A stretch of DNA of 5,186 nucleotides, taken from GWF2-38-69 sp037127655. Its GTDB lineage: Bacteria > Verrucomicrobiota > Lentisphaeria > Victivallales > GWF2-38-69. Below are positions 1 to 5,186 of this stretch, piece after piece. Numbering within the stretch: position 1 is the stretch's first letter; each line of letters begins with the position of its first letter. The stretch is from positions 1 to 5,186 of the forward strand of contig JBAXXY010000182.1 of NCBI GenBank assembly GCA_037127655.1, written 5' to 3'. Made by a program: the position numbers and the translations under genes. The notes below the pieces were generated by a model. The model saw only the letters and a list, made by a program, of their open reading frames with translations, had not been told where the DNA came from and searched no databases.

Positions 1-621
1 CATGAAAAATGTGTAGCAATATGCTCTTAAAAGAAAAACTTCCCTTGATTCTTCCCCGTATCTTACAAGTAGCAGCCCATAGTACCACATACCAATTGTC
101 TGTGCGAATACACCCAAAGTTGCCCCGAAATATATTAAAACAAAGAAAAAGTGCAGAGAAAGCGCAAATAGAAAAATTGTTGCAGCGTTTCTGATTTGGA
201 GTAAATCAATAAGATACGATGTAATCATTAATGAAAAACAAAGCAGAACAAAGACGAAAACAAGGTCAATTATTCCTGCTTTCAATCTTAAAAAAATTCC
301 TGCTCTATCTGGAAGAAAACTATTCTTGAATTCAGTGGATTCTATTTTTGTATCTTCAGAAGGTAATACTTTCAATATTCTTGTGGGGTTTGAATGAGAA
401 ACAGGATTTTCTGAAATGTTTGTGACTTTTTTGAATCTTGACTGTTGTGTCGCAAAAGCTTCTTTAAGAAATGCAAGGCTATCAGCTCTCTTCCAGATGT
501 TAAGCTTTGCATTTCTGACTTGCGAGTCGCCAAGTACACGGCCATCCTCAACCCATCTGATCAGAATGTCGTCATCGATCGGCCCGTATTCTTTGTCGTT
601 TACTTTAACTATGTATTCCAT
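1..621 (-). CDS. GYF_2-RDD membrane protein, C-terminus outside the window
   Basis: The minus-strand frame from the ATG at 621-619 is open for 207 codons to the left edge, so the stop is not in the window. An in-frame TGA at 660-658 with no ATG, GTG or TTG between makes this ATG the only reasonable start; its ribosome site is weak. Residues about 3-55 look like a GYF_2 domain (KEYGP near the start, then a WVEDGRV stretch and an IWKRA stretch), a small fold thought to bind proline-rich or other peptides. A polar linker follows (about 56-105). From residue 108 there is an RDD domain: R112 and D119 in the RLKAGIID motif, hydrophobic segments at about 116-134 and 148-166, and a TLG...TIGMWYYGLLLV stretch at 168-186 matching the family's glycine motif. 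RDD proteins are inner-membrane proteins, some implicated in transport, but no substrate can be assigned. It is transcribed divergently from terC. The domain calls are fairly sure; the function is unknown. Confidence 0.82.
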   Translation of the reverse strand, partial: MEYIVKVNDKEYGPIDDDILIRWVEDGRVLGDSQVRNAKLNIWKRADSLAFLKEAFATQQSRFKKVTNISENPVSHSNPTRILKVLPSEDTKIESTEFKNSFLPDRAGIFLRLKAGIIDLVFVFVLLCFSLMITSYLIDLLQIRNAATIFLFALSLHFFFVLIYFGATLGVFAQTIGMWYYGLLLVRYGEESREVFLLRAYCYTFFM

Positions 622-644
622 AAAACTGCTCTGGCTTGCAAGAA

Positions 645-673
645 TTCTTTTTAAATCTCATCTATGTTATAAT
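645..673 (+). promoter_or_regulatory. Probable sigma70-type promoter for terC
   Basis: A perfect TATAAT lies at 668-673. Seventeen bases upstream is TTCTTT (645-650), a poor -35 match. Transcription would begin near 680, leaving a leader of about 40 nt before the terC ATG. The -10 is convincing by sequence, but the region is very AT-rich, so chance matches are possible. Confidence 0.45.
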
Positions 674-681
674 ATTATTAC
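666..681. promoter_or_regulatory. 16-bp inverted repeat, possible operator
   Basis: GTTATAATATTATTAC is a near-perfect palindrome: the half-sites GTTATAAT and GTAATAAT differ at one base. It covers the putative terC -10 box and also lies where a minus-strand promoter for the GYF_2-RDD gene would be (TTGTGT at 702-697 with TAATAA or TAATAT near 680-672). Fur/Zur-family operators are AT-rich palindromes of similar make-up, and a Zur-like gene is encoded in this window. Binding by that regulator is only an inference, because AT-rich promoters produce such symmetry by chance. Confidence 0.35.
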
Positions 682-703
682 TTAAATATAAATAAAACAC
701 AAT

Positions 704-709
704 TGAGGG
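704..709 (+). promoter_or_regulatory. Ribosome binding site of terC
   Basis: TGAGGG, a partial Shine-Dalgarno match, stands nine bases before the ATG at 719. It supports that ATG as the start. Confidence 0.55.
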
Positions 710-718
710 TTTTGTCCA

Positions 719-1426
719 ATGCTTGATTCAATAGGTTTACTTTTTTTGCTTTTTGGTTTAGAGATAGTTCTTGGAATTGATAATATCCTAGTAATCTCCA
801 TTTTTGTTGCTAAACTTCCGCCTGAACAGAGGAAAAAGGCAAGATTTTTTGGTTTGGTTTTCGCTTTGGTTGCGAGAATAATATTCATATTAGTGTTAGT
901 TAAGCTTGCCGACTTCAGGCACCCTATCGTCTATGGACTGTCCATAAGAGATATTATATTGATTGCAGGCGGACTGTTCCTCCTTTGGAAAGCCGTCGCT
1001 GAGATTCACTCAACTGTCGAACTCAAAGAAGAAGGGTATGATGAGAACTCTTTGAAGGTTTCGACTCGCTTTGCATCTGTTATCTCTCAGATAGTTATGC
1101 TTGATATAGTATTCTCTGTTGATTCTGTCATTACTGCAATAGGTTTGACTAACCAGACATGGGTAATTGTCGGGGCCGTTATTCTTTCATTTGTAGCAAT
1201 CTTATGGTTTGCAGGTCCGATTGGGGAATTTATAATTCGCCACACATCAATAAAAATCCTTGCTCTGGCTTTTCTAGTTACTATCGGAGTAACTATTTTT
1301 ATGGAAGGGATTCATAAGTCAATGCCAAGGCAATACATATATCTTCCGATGGGATTTGCCCTTATAGTTGAATGCCTTAAAATGCGCTATGACTCTAATA
1401 AGAAAAAGAAAATACCTAAAGAATAA
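719..1426 (+). CDS. terC: TerC-family integral membrane metal transporter
   Basis: This 235-residue protein is almost entirely hydrophobic, with about seven membrane segments (roughly 4-29, 43-63, 77-95, 118-140, 144-166, 177-195, 206-220) and a basic C-terminal tail (NKKKKIPKE). Two family signatures with acidic residues inside the membrane are clear: LEIVLGIDN at 14-22 (E15, D21, N22) and MLDIVFSVDS at 127-136 (D129, D135). These repeats define TerC/Alx/YkoY-type proteins, named from tellurite resistance; E. coli Alx and Bacillus relatives are associated with manganese export or metal loading of secreted enzymes. The length is at the short end for the family, and no CBS or CorC domain is attached. 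The start is supported by the ribosome site at 704-709. It diverges from the GYF_2-RDD gene and converges on the AMP nucleosidase gene. Its closeness to a metal-uptake operon fits a role in metal homeostasis, but the metal is not proven. Confidence 0.9.
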   Translation: MLDSIGLLFLLFGLEIVLGIDNILVISIFVAKLPPEQRKKARFFGLVFALVARIIFILVLVKLADFRHPIVYGLSIRDIILIAGGLFLLWKAVAEIHSTVELKEEGYDENSLKVSTRFASVISQIVMLDIVFSVDSVITAIGLTNQTWVIVGAVILSFVAILWFAGPIGEFIIRHTSIKILALAFLVTIGVTIFMEGIHKSMPRQYIYLPMGFALIVECLKMRYDSNKKKKIPKE

Positions 1427-1472
1427 ACGCCTAGATATTAAAGTTAATTAACTATGAAAACCTTAGGTGTTT
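1425..1472. terminator. Weak hairpin between convergent genes, possible bidirectional terminator
   Basis: AAACGCCTA (1425-1433) can pair with TAGGTGTTT (1464-1472), giving nine pairs including one G-U, with a 30-base loop that contains the 12-bp palindrome AGTTAATTAACT (1442-1453). It spans the terC stop and the last codons of the AMP nucleosidase gene. The long loop and the lack of an immediate T-run make it a poor intrinsic terminator, although the minus-strand side is followed by a T-rich stretch. No better candidate exists in the 25-bp gap. Confidence 0.22.
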
Positions 1473-2225
1473 AACCGATTCTCCTGATTGAATAAGTTCC
1501 ATCAGCGAGTCAATGCCTATTTCAAGATGTTTGTCCACAAAATATTTAGTAACATTTTTGTCGCTTGTTTCCGTCTTTACGCCTTCGGGAGTCATTGGAC
1601 GGTCTGACACAAGAAGCAAGGCGCCATGAGGAATAGAGTTTATAAACCCGACGAGAAATATAGTTGCCGTCTCCATGTCTATTCCTGAAGCCCTAATGGT
1701 TGTTAAATATTCTTTAAATTTATCATCATGTTCCCAGACCCTTCTATTAGTAGTATAAATTGTTCCTGTCCAATAATCCAAATCGTGTTTCTTTATCATA
1801 GCAGAAACAGCCTGTTGGAGCCTGAATGAAGGAAGCGCCGGTACTTCAGGAGGCAGATAGTCATTGCTTGTTCCTTCACCTCTGATTGCGGCTATAGGCA
1901 GAATAATGTCTCCCACCTTTATTTTTTCTTTCAAACTTCCGCATTTGCCCAAAAATAGCGCAGCTTTGGGTTTAATTGCCGATAGCAGATCCATTATCGT
2001 AGCGGCCATAGCGCTGCCCATGCCAAAGTTAATAATGGTGATATTGTTTGCCGTAGCTGTTTGCATCGCACTTTCTGCGCCGCGTATTTCAACATTGAAC
2101 TTCTCAGCAAAATTTTTGACATACTTTGAGAAGTTTGTCAGAAGTATATATTCTCCAAACTCTTCAAGAGGTGTTCCGGTATATCTAGGAAGCCAGTTTT
2201 TAGTGATTTCTTCTTTAGTTTTCAT
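1452..2225 (-). CDS. amn: AMP nucleosidase, AMN-like short form
   Basis: This 257-residue cytoplasmic enzyme of the nucleoside phosphorylase (PNP/UDP) superfamily is predicted to hydrolyse AMP to adenine and ribose 5-phosphate, or to act on a closely related purine nucleotide or nucleoside. It is the short, single-domain AMN-like type and lacks the extra N-terminal domain of the much longer E. coli Amn. Visible motifs are NFGMGSA at 66-72 (phosphate-binding glycines), LGKCGS at 92-97, GEGTSNDYLPPE around 116-127, GIDMETAT at 181-188 (M184 and E185 contact the ribose in this superfamily) and LLVSDRP at 204-210 (D208, the purine-contacting aspartate). The end GESVKHLRF is typical of the family. 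As I recall it, the sequence closely resembles proteins common in Bacteroidetes. The ATG at 2225 has a weak TGGA six bases upstream. It lies 63 bp downstream of zur, so it may be read through from the znu operon or have its own promoter. The family is sure; the exact substrate is less so. Confidence 0.88.
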   Translation of the reverse strand: MKTKEEITKNWLPRYTGTPLEEFGEYILLTNFSKYVKNFAEKFNVEIRGAESAMQTATANNITIINFGMGSAMAATIMDLLSAIKPKAALFLGKCGSLKEKIKVGDIILPIAAIRGEGTSNDYLPPEVPALPSFRLQQAVSAMIKKHDLDYWTGTIYTTNRRVWEHDDKFKEYLTTIRASGIDMETATIFLVGFINSIPHGALLLVSDRPMTPEGVKTETSDKNVTKYFVDKHLEIGIDSLMELIQSGESVKHLRFS

Positions 2226-2288
2226 AATTAATCCATTTGTTATGTATTAGTTAACGCTTGCTTTATAGTATAAACGAAAAGACCCTGA

Positions 2289-2711
2289 TTATTTGCACTC
2301 TTTGCAATAACCATAAAATTCAATGTTCTTACTGGATAGTTCAAAGCTTGAATTAATCAGAATGCTTTTTAGAAGAGCATTAACTTCAAGATTGTGGAAC
2401 TCGTATTTTTTACTGCACCCTTTGCATATGAAAATCTGGCAGGCTTCCTGGTTAGGGTGGCAACATAAGGCATACTTCTTATGGGCCTCCAATCTATGAA
2501 CTAAGTTATTTGAAACTAGAAACTTAAGCGTTCTATATACAGTCATTGGTTCGGCATTTTGTCGTTTTAATTTCAGGGCGCTTAGTATGTCGTAAGCTCC
2601 GCAGGGAACGCCTTTTTCAGAAAGAATGCTTATAACCTGTTCTCTAAGTTCAGTTACTTTAATATTATTACAGTTGCAATGCTGAATTATTTTTTGTGAT
2701 TTATCGTGCAT
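2289..2711 (-). CDS. zur: Fur-family metal-responsive repressor, Zur-like
   Basis: This 140-residue protein has the Fur layout: a winged-helix DNA-binding half (about 10-75, recognition helix around EPMTVYRTLKFL with T57, Y59, R60) and a C-terminal dimerisation half. Two CxxC pairs (C96/C99 and C136/C139) form the structural zinc site. Aligned by eye to E. coli Zur, the sensing-site ligands H77, C88 and E111 correspond to H72, C83 and E104. The position of H96 falls on C91, with H85 as an alternative. A cysteine at the C83 position is characteristic of zinc sensors rather than Fur or Mur. It presumably represses the znu operon when metal is plentiful. The ATG overlaps the end of znuB by 11 nt and has no Shine-Dalgarno, so translation is probably coupled to znuB. 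The next in-frame ATG falls inside the recognition helix and is not usable. Fur-family membership is certain; Zur is likely. Confidence 0.86.
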   Translation of the reverse strand: MHDKSQKIIQHCNCNNIKVTELREQVISILSEKGVPCGAYDILSALKLKRQNAEPMTVYRTLKFLVSNNLVHRLEAHKKYALCCHPNQEACQIFICKGCSKKYEFHNLEVNALLKSILINSSFELSSKNIEFYGYCKECK

Positions 2712-3504
2712 TTGAGCTTAATTTATTTTTGATTACACTTAGAGAGTAGAGAATGCATATAATCATCGTTATACAGAAACTGGTCGGCAGGTTAAGATAA
2801 AATGATATTGTCAGAGAAAGCCATACTGTGATAACAGAAACAGCTATGCTAAGTGAAATGGAACTATAAAATCCGTCGCATAATTGAGAAGCAATTGCCC
2901 CGGGGCCGACTAACAAGGCAAAAATCAGCAAGGCTCCTACTACTTGGCAGGCCATACTCACTGTTATGGCCAAAAGTATAAAGAATACGATAGAAAGAAA
3001 TCTTATAGGTATGCGTTTTGCCATAGCAAGAGTGGGGTCAAAAGATGAAAATAGCAAAGGTTTGCTTATTGTCAGCAAAGTTATGAGAATAATAGCGCTT
3101 AGAAATAGAAGAATGTAAATTTGATTAGTTGATACGGAGAGAATATCTCCAAACATTATGGCCATTACGCCGCCTGAATAACCAGTTTGGTACAAATAGA
3201 GAAAATAAGCACCGAGCCCTAGAAAGAAGGTTAATACAATTCCAATAGCAAGATCATTCTTTCTGATTCTGTCCCCGATAAAACCCATTATAATAGCCGA
3301 AATAATATTAACTGTCAAAAGACCTGCCATCGGAGAAAAACCAATTAACACTGCGCCTGCAGCCCCGGTCAGGCTGATGTGCCCAAGTGCATGCGCAGCA
3401 AAAGCCGTTCGTCTGATTATTACAAAATAGCTTATAATTCCACATATCACTGCAATTATTGTCCCACCAATAAAAGCATTCTGCATGAAATTATACTCCA
3501 ACAT
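2701..3504 (-). CDS. znuB: Divalent metal ABC transporter permease (ZnuB, ABC-3 family)
   Basis: This 267-residue polytopic inner-membrane protein has about eight hydrophobic segments and the length usual for ZnuB/MntB/TroC permeases. Family landmarks are RRTAFAAHALGHISLTG (31-47, the coupling and channel-entry region with the conserved small residues), MFGDIL (117-122), FDPTLAMAKRIPI (155-167, matching the family DP.xA...G motif) and QVVGALLIFALLVGPGAIA (187-205). It forms the membrane channel through which metal delivered by the binding protein is moved, powered by the ATPase encoded just upstream. It overlaps the znuC stop by 14 nt. The first ATG (3504) has a strong AAAGGAG seven bases upstream. 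A second ATG six codons later has its own GGAG, so either could serve. The metal (zinc or manganese) cannot be read from the permease alone. Confidence 0.92.
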   Translation of the reverse strand: MLEYNFMQNAFIGGTIIAVICGIISYFVIIRRTAFAAHALGHISLTGAAGAVLIGFSPMAGLLTVNIISAIIMGFIGDRIRKNDLAIGIVLTFFLGLGAYFLYLYQTGYSGGVMAIMFGDILSVSTNQIYILLFLSAIILITLLTISKPLLFSSFDPTLAMAKRIPIRFLSIVFFILLAITVSMACQVVGALLIFALLVGPGAIASQLCDGFYSSISLSIAVSVITVWLSLTISFYLNLPTSFCITMIICILYSLSVIKNKLSSNAR

Positions 3505-4198
3505 ATGCCGACTCCTTTATGCAGGGTTCTTCTCTGCACAGATGAACCTTGTTATCCTTAAAATGTATAAAAGCATCAAGATACTGAGCTATTTCATGCA
3601 TATCGTGAGATATCATCATTAAACTCAAAGTCGTTTCTTTATGTATGCTTCGGAGCGATTGGAGGAAACTTTGTCTGGAGTCAGGATCGAGGTCTGCAAG
3701 CGGTTCATCCATTAGTACCAGTTTTGAATCGTTGATCAAAGACTGGGCCAGATAAATTCTTTTTTTCTGTCCGCCTGAGAGATTGTTAAATGGTTTATGA
3801 GCGAAAGCAGACGCTCCTATGATTTCCAAAATCTCATCAACCCTTTTTGTCAGAGATTTATTGTAAAAGGGAATTCCCCATTTGAAAGCTTTATATGAAC
3901 TTAAAATTAAAGTATATGCGCTTGTAATATCATTGGTATTGAGTTCGCGTTCCTGTGGAATGTAGCTTATGAAAATATTGTGTTTGCCAATGGAAGAGTC
4001 CAGTATCCTGATCTCGCCTGATATTGGCTTAATGATGCCAAGAAGTGTTTTGAAAAAAGTAGTTTTTCCAGTTCCATTAGCCCCAATAATTCCGTACCAG
4101 TGATTTTCTTTGAGTTCTATATCAAAAGGCTCAGTGAGGCTTTTGTGTTCGTAGCCTATACAGAGTTTTTTGCATTCAACAATATTTTTGTCTGACAT
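3491..4198 (-). CDS. znuC: Metal ABC transporter ATP-binding protein (ZnuC)
   Basis: This 235-residue cytoplasmic ATPase drives import by the znu transporter. All the nucleotide-binding motifs are intact: Walker A GANGTGKT at 39-46, Q-loop glutamine Q82 in IPQER, signature LSGGQ at 140-144, Walker B LVLMDEP at 160-166 with catalytic E165, the D-loop after it (LADLD) and the switch histidine H198 in MISHDM. The length matches MntA/ZnuC-type subunits; the long His-rich C-terminal extension seen in some ZnuC proteins is absent. Its ATG is five bases after the znuA stop and has no clear Shine-Dalgarno, so translation is probably coupled to znuA. It overlaps znuB by 14 nt. The ABC ATPase call is certain, and the metal-transport role follows from its partners. 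Confidence 0.93.
   Translation of the reverse strand: MSDKNIVECKKLCIGYEHKSLTEPFDIELKENHWYGIIGANGTGKTTFFKTLLGIIKPISGEIRILDSSIGKHNIFISYIPQERELNTNDITSAYTLILSSYKAFKWGIPFYNKSLTKRVDEILEIIGASAFAHKPFNNLSGGQKKRIYLAQSLINDSKLVLMDEPLADLDPDSRQSFLQSLRSIHKETTLSLMMISHDMHEIAQYLDAFIHFKDNKVHLCREEPCIKESAYVGV
3512..3518 (-). promoter_or_regulatory. Strong ribosome binding site of znuB inside znuC
   Basis: AAAGGAG on the minus strand is followed by seven bases (TCGGCAT) and the ATG at 3504. It is the best Shine-Dalgarno in the window and fixes the first ATG of znuB as a real start. It lies within the last codons of znuC. Confidence 0.7.
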
Positions 4199-4203
4199 AG
4201 ATT

Positions 4204-5181
4204 TTAATGACTTTTTATGATTAATGCTTGCTGCGTGTCCTCAAGAGTTTTAGTTAGCCACTGGATAACATTTTGATGGCCAGACATTGTTTCTGAGACG
4301 CCGATTATTTTGATATTGTCCTGCCTAGCCATGTTTAGAATGTTCTCAGTAGTAGGATTGGTAGCTTGATTGTTATAATAAAGTATTTTAATTGTGCGGC
4401 TTTTTAGCTCATCAATAAAATCAGCAGTAATATTTGGAGAAGGTTCGCTTCCATTCATTATAATCTGCTGGAACTTCTTTCCTCTCATATTGAATTCCAA
4501 AGCATCAGACATATATCCGAATATTGGCTCTGTGGCAATTACATTTGTACCTGAAAAATTAGATTTTATAGAGCCTATAAGGGCGTAAACTTTTTTGTAC
4601 TTTTCATTAAAAGAATCTAGATTCTCTTGAAAGTAAGTTCTATTTTCTGGATCAATCTCTGAAAATTTCTTGGCAAGTAGTGATGCAAGTTTTGGAAAAG
4701 TATCAGGTTTATACCAAATATGGGGATTGCTACCTTTTTTCATGCCTACAAGTTCAGTCACATTGATGATTGCAAGTTTATCATCCATCTGTCTCGAAGA
4801 TAGAAATTGAATCATCCATGGGTCATAGTCAGCACCGTTGTAAATAATTACCTGAGCCTTGGATATTGTTATAGCTGTATTAGGAGATGTGCTGAAGAGA
4901 TGAGGGTCTGCGTTCGGGTTTGATATAATGCTTGTTACCTTTACGAATTTACCGCCGATCATTTCAGATACATTTCCATAAAAATTTTCAGCAGCGCAGA
5001 CTAATATGTTATTAGCATTTCCTAATGAACATATCAGAAACAGTAAAACTATTATTGAATGTTCCTTTTGAATTAAGCTGCCGGTATACTTTTTTCCAGG
5101 TTTCAAAATGAGAGTAACTAGCAGGCATAGGATATTGCGCGCCGCTGATAGTGTTATACTGCCCCCAGTGCAACCGGGCAC
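4204..5181 (-). CDS. znuA: Periplasmic metal-binding protein of the ABC importer (ZnuA/TroA family), start uncertain
   Basis: This is the solute-binding protein that captures the metal in the periplasm and hands it to ZnuB. The longest frame (325 residues) starts at a GTG at 5181, directly after an in-frame TAG. A hydrophobic signal core lies at about 42-54 with a likely cleavage after SLGNA (residue 56); there is no lipobox. The mature TroA-like fold begins NNILVCAAENFYGNV. Probable metal ligands are H94 (NADPHLF), H154 (SNPHIWY), E218 (ATEPIFGY) and E297 (GVSETM). The third ligand is Glu, where classical ZnuA has His, and there is no His-rich loop, so zinc is not certain. No ATG precedes the signal peptide. 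Besides the GTG, a TTG at 5106 would give a more normal signal peptide, but it has no Shine-Dalgarno. Residues 1-38 or so look like translated non-native DNA (see the transposase-like remnant). It is the first gene of the znuA-znuC-znuB-zur unit. Family membership is very sure; the 5' end is not. Confidence 0.88.
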   Translation of the reverse strand: MPGCTGGSITLSAARNILCLLVTLILKPGKKYTGSLIQKEHSIIVLLFLICSLGNANNILVCAAENFYGNVSEMIGGKFVKVTSIISNPNADPHLFSTSPNTAITISKAQVIIYNGADYDPWMIQFLSSRQMDDKLAIINVTELVGMKKGSNPHIWYKPDTFPKLASLLAKKFSEIDPENRTYFQENLDSFNEKYKKVYALIGSIKSNFSGTNVIATEPIFGYMSDALEFNMRGKKFQQIIMNGSEPSPNITADFIDELKSRTIKILYYNNQATNPTTENILNMARQDNIKIIGVSETMSGHQNVIQWLTKTLEDTQQALIIKSH

Positions 5182-5186
5182 CTACT
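5057..5186 (-). pseudogene. Possible IS5-type transposase fragment at the right edge
   Basis: In a frame different from znuA, the minus strand is open from the edge (5185) to a TAA at 5014-5012. From about 5146 to 5057 it reads SGAQYPMPASYSHFETW, then KKVYRQLNSKGTF. This resembles the N-terminal region of IS5-family transposases (DUF4096 type), whose usual pattern is GxxWRxLP, then W-x-x-V-Y-x-R, then a G-[VTI]-[FW] stretch. Against that pattern it lacks the usual WR pair and a few residues before the glycine, as expected of a decayed copy. The stretch at 5110-5186 looks visibly richer in GC than the genes beside it, and the likeness ends about where the znuA signal peptide begins. Only some 40 residues can be compared and by eye, so this remains tentative; it could also be a chance open frame. 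Confidence 0.3.

Noticed and set aside
9..654. Plus-strand open frames of 61, 69 and 89 codons
   Set aside because: They lie opposite the GYF_2-RDD coding sequence, whose domain motifs are clear on the minus strand.
682..888. Minus-strand 68-codon frame overlapping the start of terC
   Set aside because: It is antisense to the conserved first TerC motif and shows no domain features.
1864..2250. Plus-strand open frame of 128 codons
   Set aside because: It is antisense to the well-conserved AMP nucleosidase gene and has no recognisable family features or ribosome site.
2239..2255. GTTATGTATTAGTTAAC, a loose Zur-box-like palindrome before the AMP nucleosidase gene
   Set aside because: Only six of eight half-site positions are symmetric in very AT-rich DNA; chance is the simpler explanation.
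2226..2288. Promoter for the AMP nucleosidase gene (TATACT on the minus strand at 2272-2267)
   Set aside because: No acceptable -35 box is found at the right spacing, so it was not listed as a feature.
2293..2307. TTGCA-CTCTT-TGCAA inverted repeat at the 3' end of zur as a terminator
   Set aside because: The stem has only five pairs, lies inside the coding sequence and is not followed by a T-run in the direction of transcription.
5152..5158. TGTTATA, half of a proteobacterial Zur box, upstream of znuA
   Set aside because: The second half-site is absent and the stretch lies in possible IS-derived or coding DNA.
1..5186. CRISPR arrays, tRNA or rRNA genes, toxin-antitoxin or defence systems
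   Set aside because: No spaced direct repeats, cloverleaf-like sequences or related protein motifs were seen; coding genes explain nearly all of the window.

Overview
The window carries seven protein-coding genes on an AT-rich bacterial sequence. Six are complete or nearly so, and one runs off the left edge. The organism looks Gram-negative: it encodes a periplasmic metal-binding protein with a cleavable signal peptide and a Znu-type uptake system. Some starts have good Shine-Dalgarno sequences (before znuB and terC) and there is a sigma70-like -10 box, which argues against a typical Bacteroidetes. The phylum cannot be fixed from this sequence; an intracellular or host-associated proteobacterium, or a PVC-group bacterium, would fit equally well.

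Layout. Positions 1-621 (minus) hold the first 207 codons of a GYF_2-RDD membrane protein that is absent from simple ORF lists because its stop lies outside the window. A 97-bp divergent promoter region follows (622-718), with a TATAAT box and a near-perfect 16-bp inverted repeat. A plus-strand TerC-family metal transporter occupies 719-1426. Everything to its right is on the minus strand and, read in the direction of transcription, runs znuA (from the right edge to 4204), znuC (4198-3491), znuB (3504-2701), zur (2711-2289) and an AMN-like AMP nucleosidase (2225-1452). The terC and AMP nucleosidase genes converge with only 25 bp between their stop codons.

How the genes work together. znuA, znuC, znuB and zur are packed with a 5-nt gap, a 14-nt overlap and an 11-nt overlap, so they form one translationally coupled operon for high-affinity uptake of a divalent metal plus its own Fur-family repressor. 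The regulator has Zur-like (zinc) sensing residues, while the binding protein has a His-His-Glu-Glu set that resembles manganese-type PsaA/MntC proteins. The nearby TerC protein belongs to a family tied to manganese export. The transported metal is therefore less certain than the default 'zinc' label.

The right end is unusual. The znuA reading frame has no ATG before its signal peptide and opens at a GTG next to the window edge. The DNA there, read in another frame, resembles the N-terminal part of an IS5-type transposase. This suggests an insertion-sequence scar, or an assembly end at an IS copy, at the start of znuA. I found no CRISPR array, tRNA, rRNA, phage module or convincing novel system; the notable points are the metal-specificity mismatch, the znuA start and the divergent operator-like palindrome.
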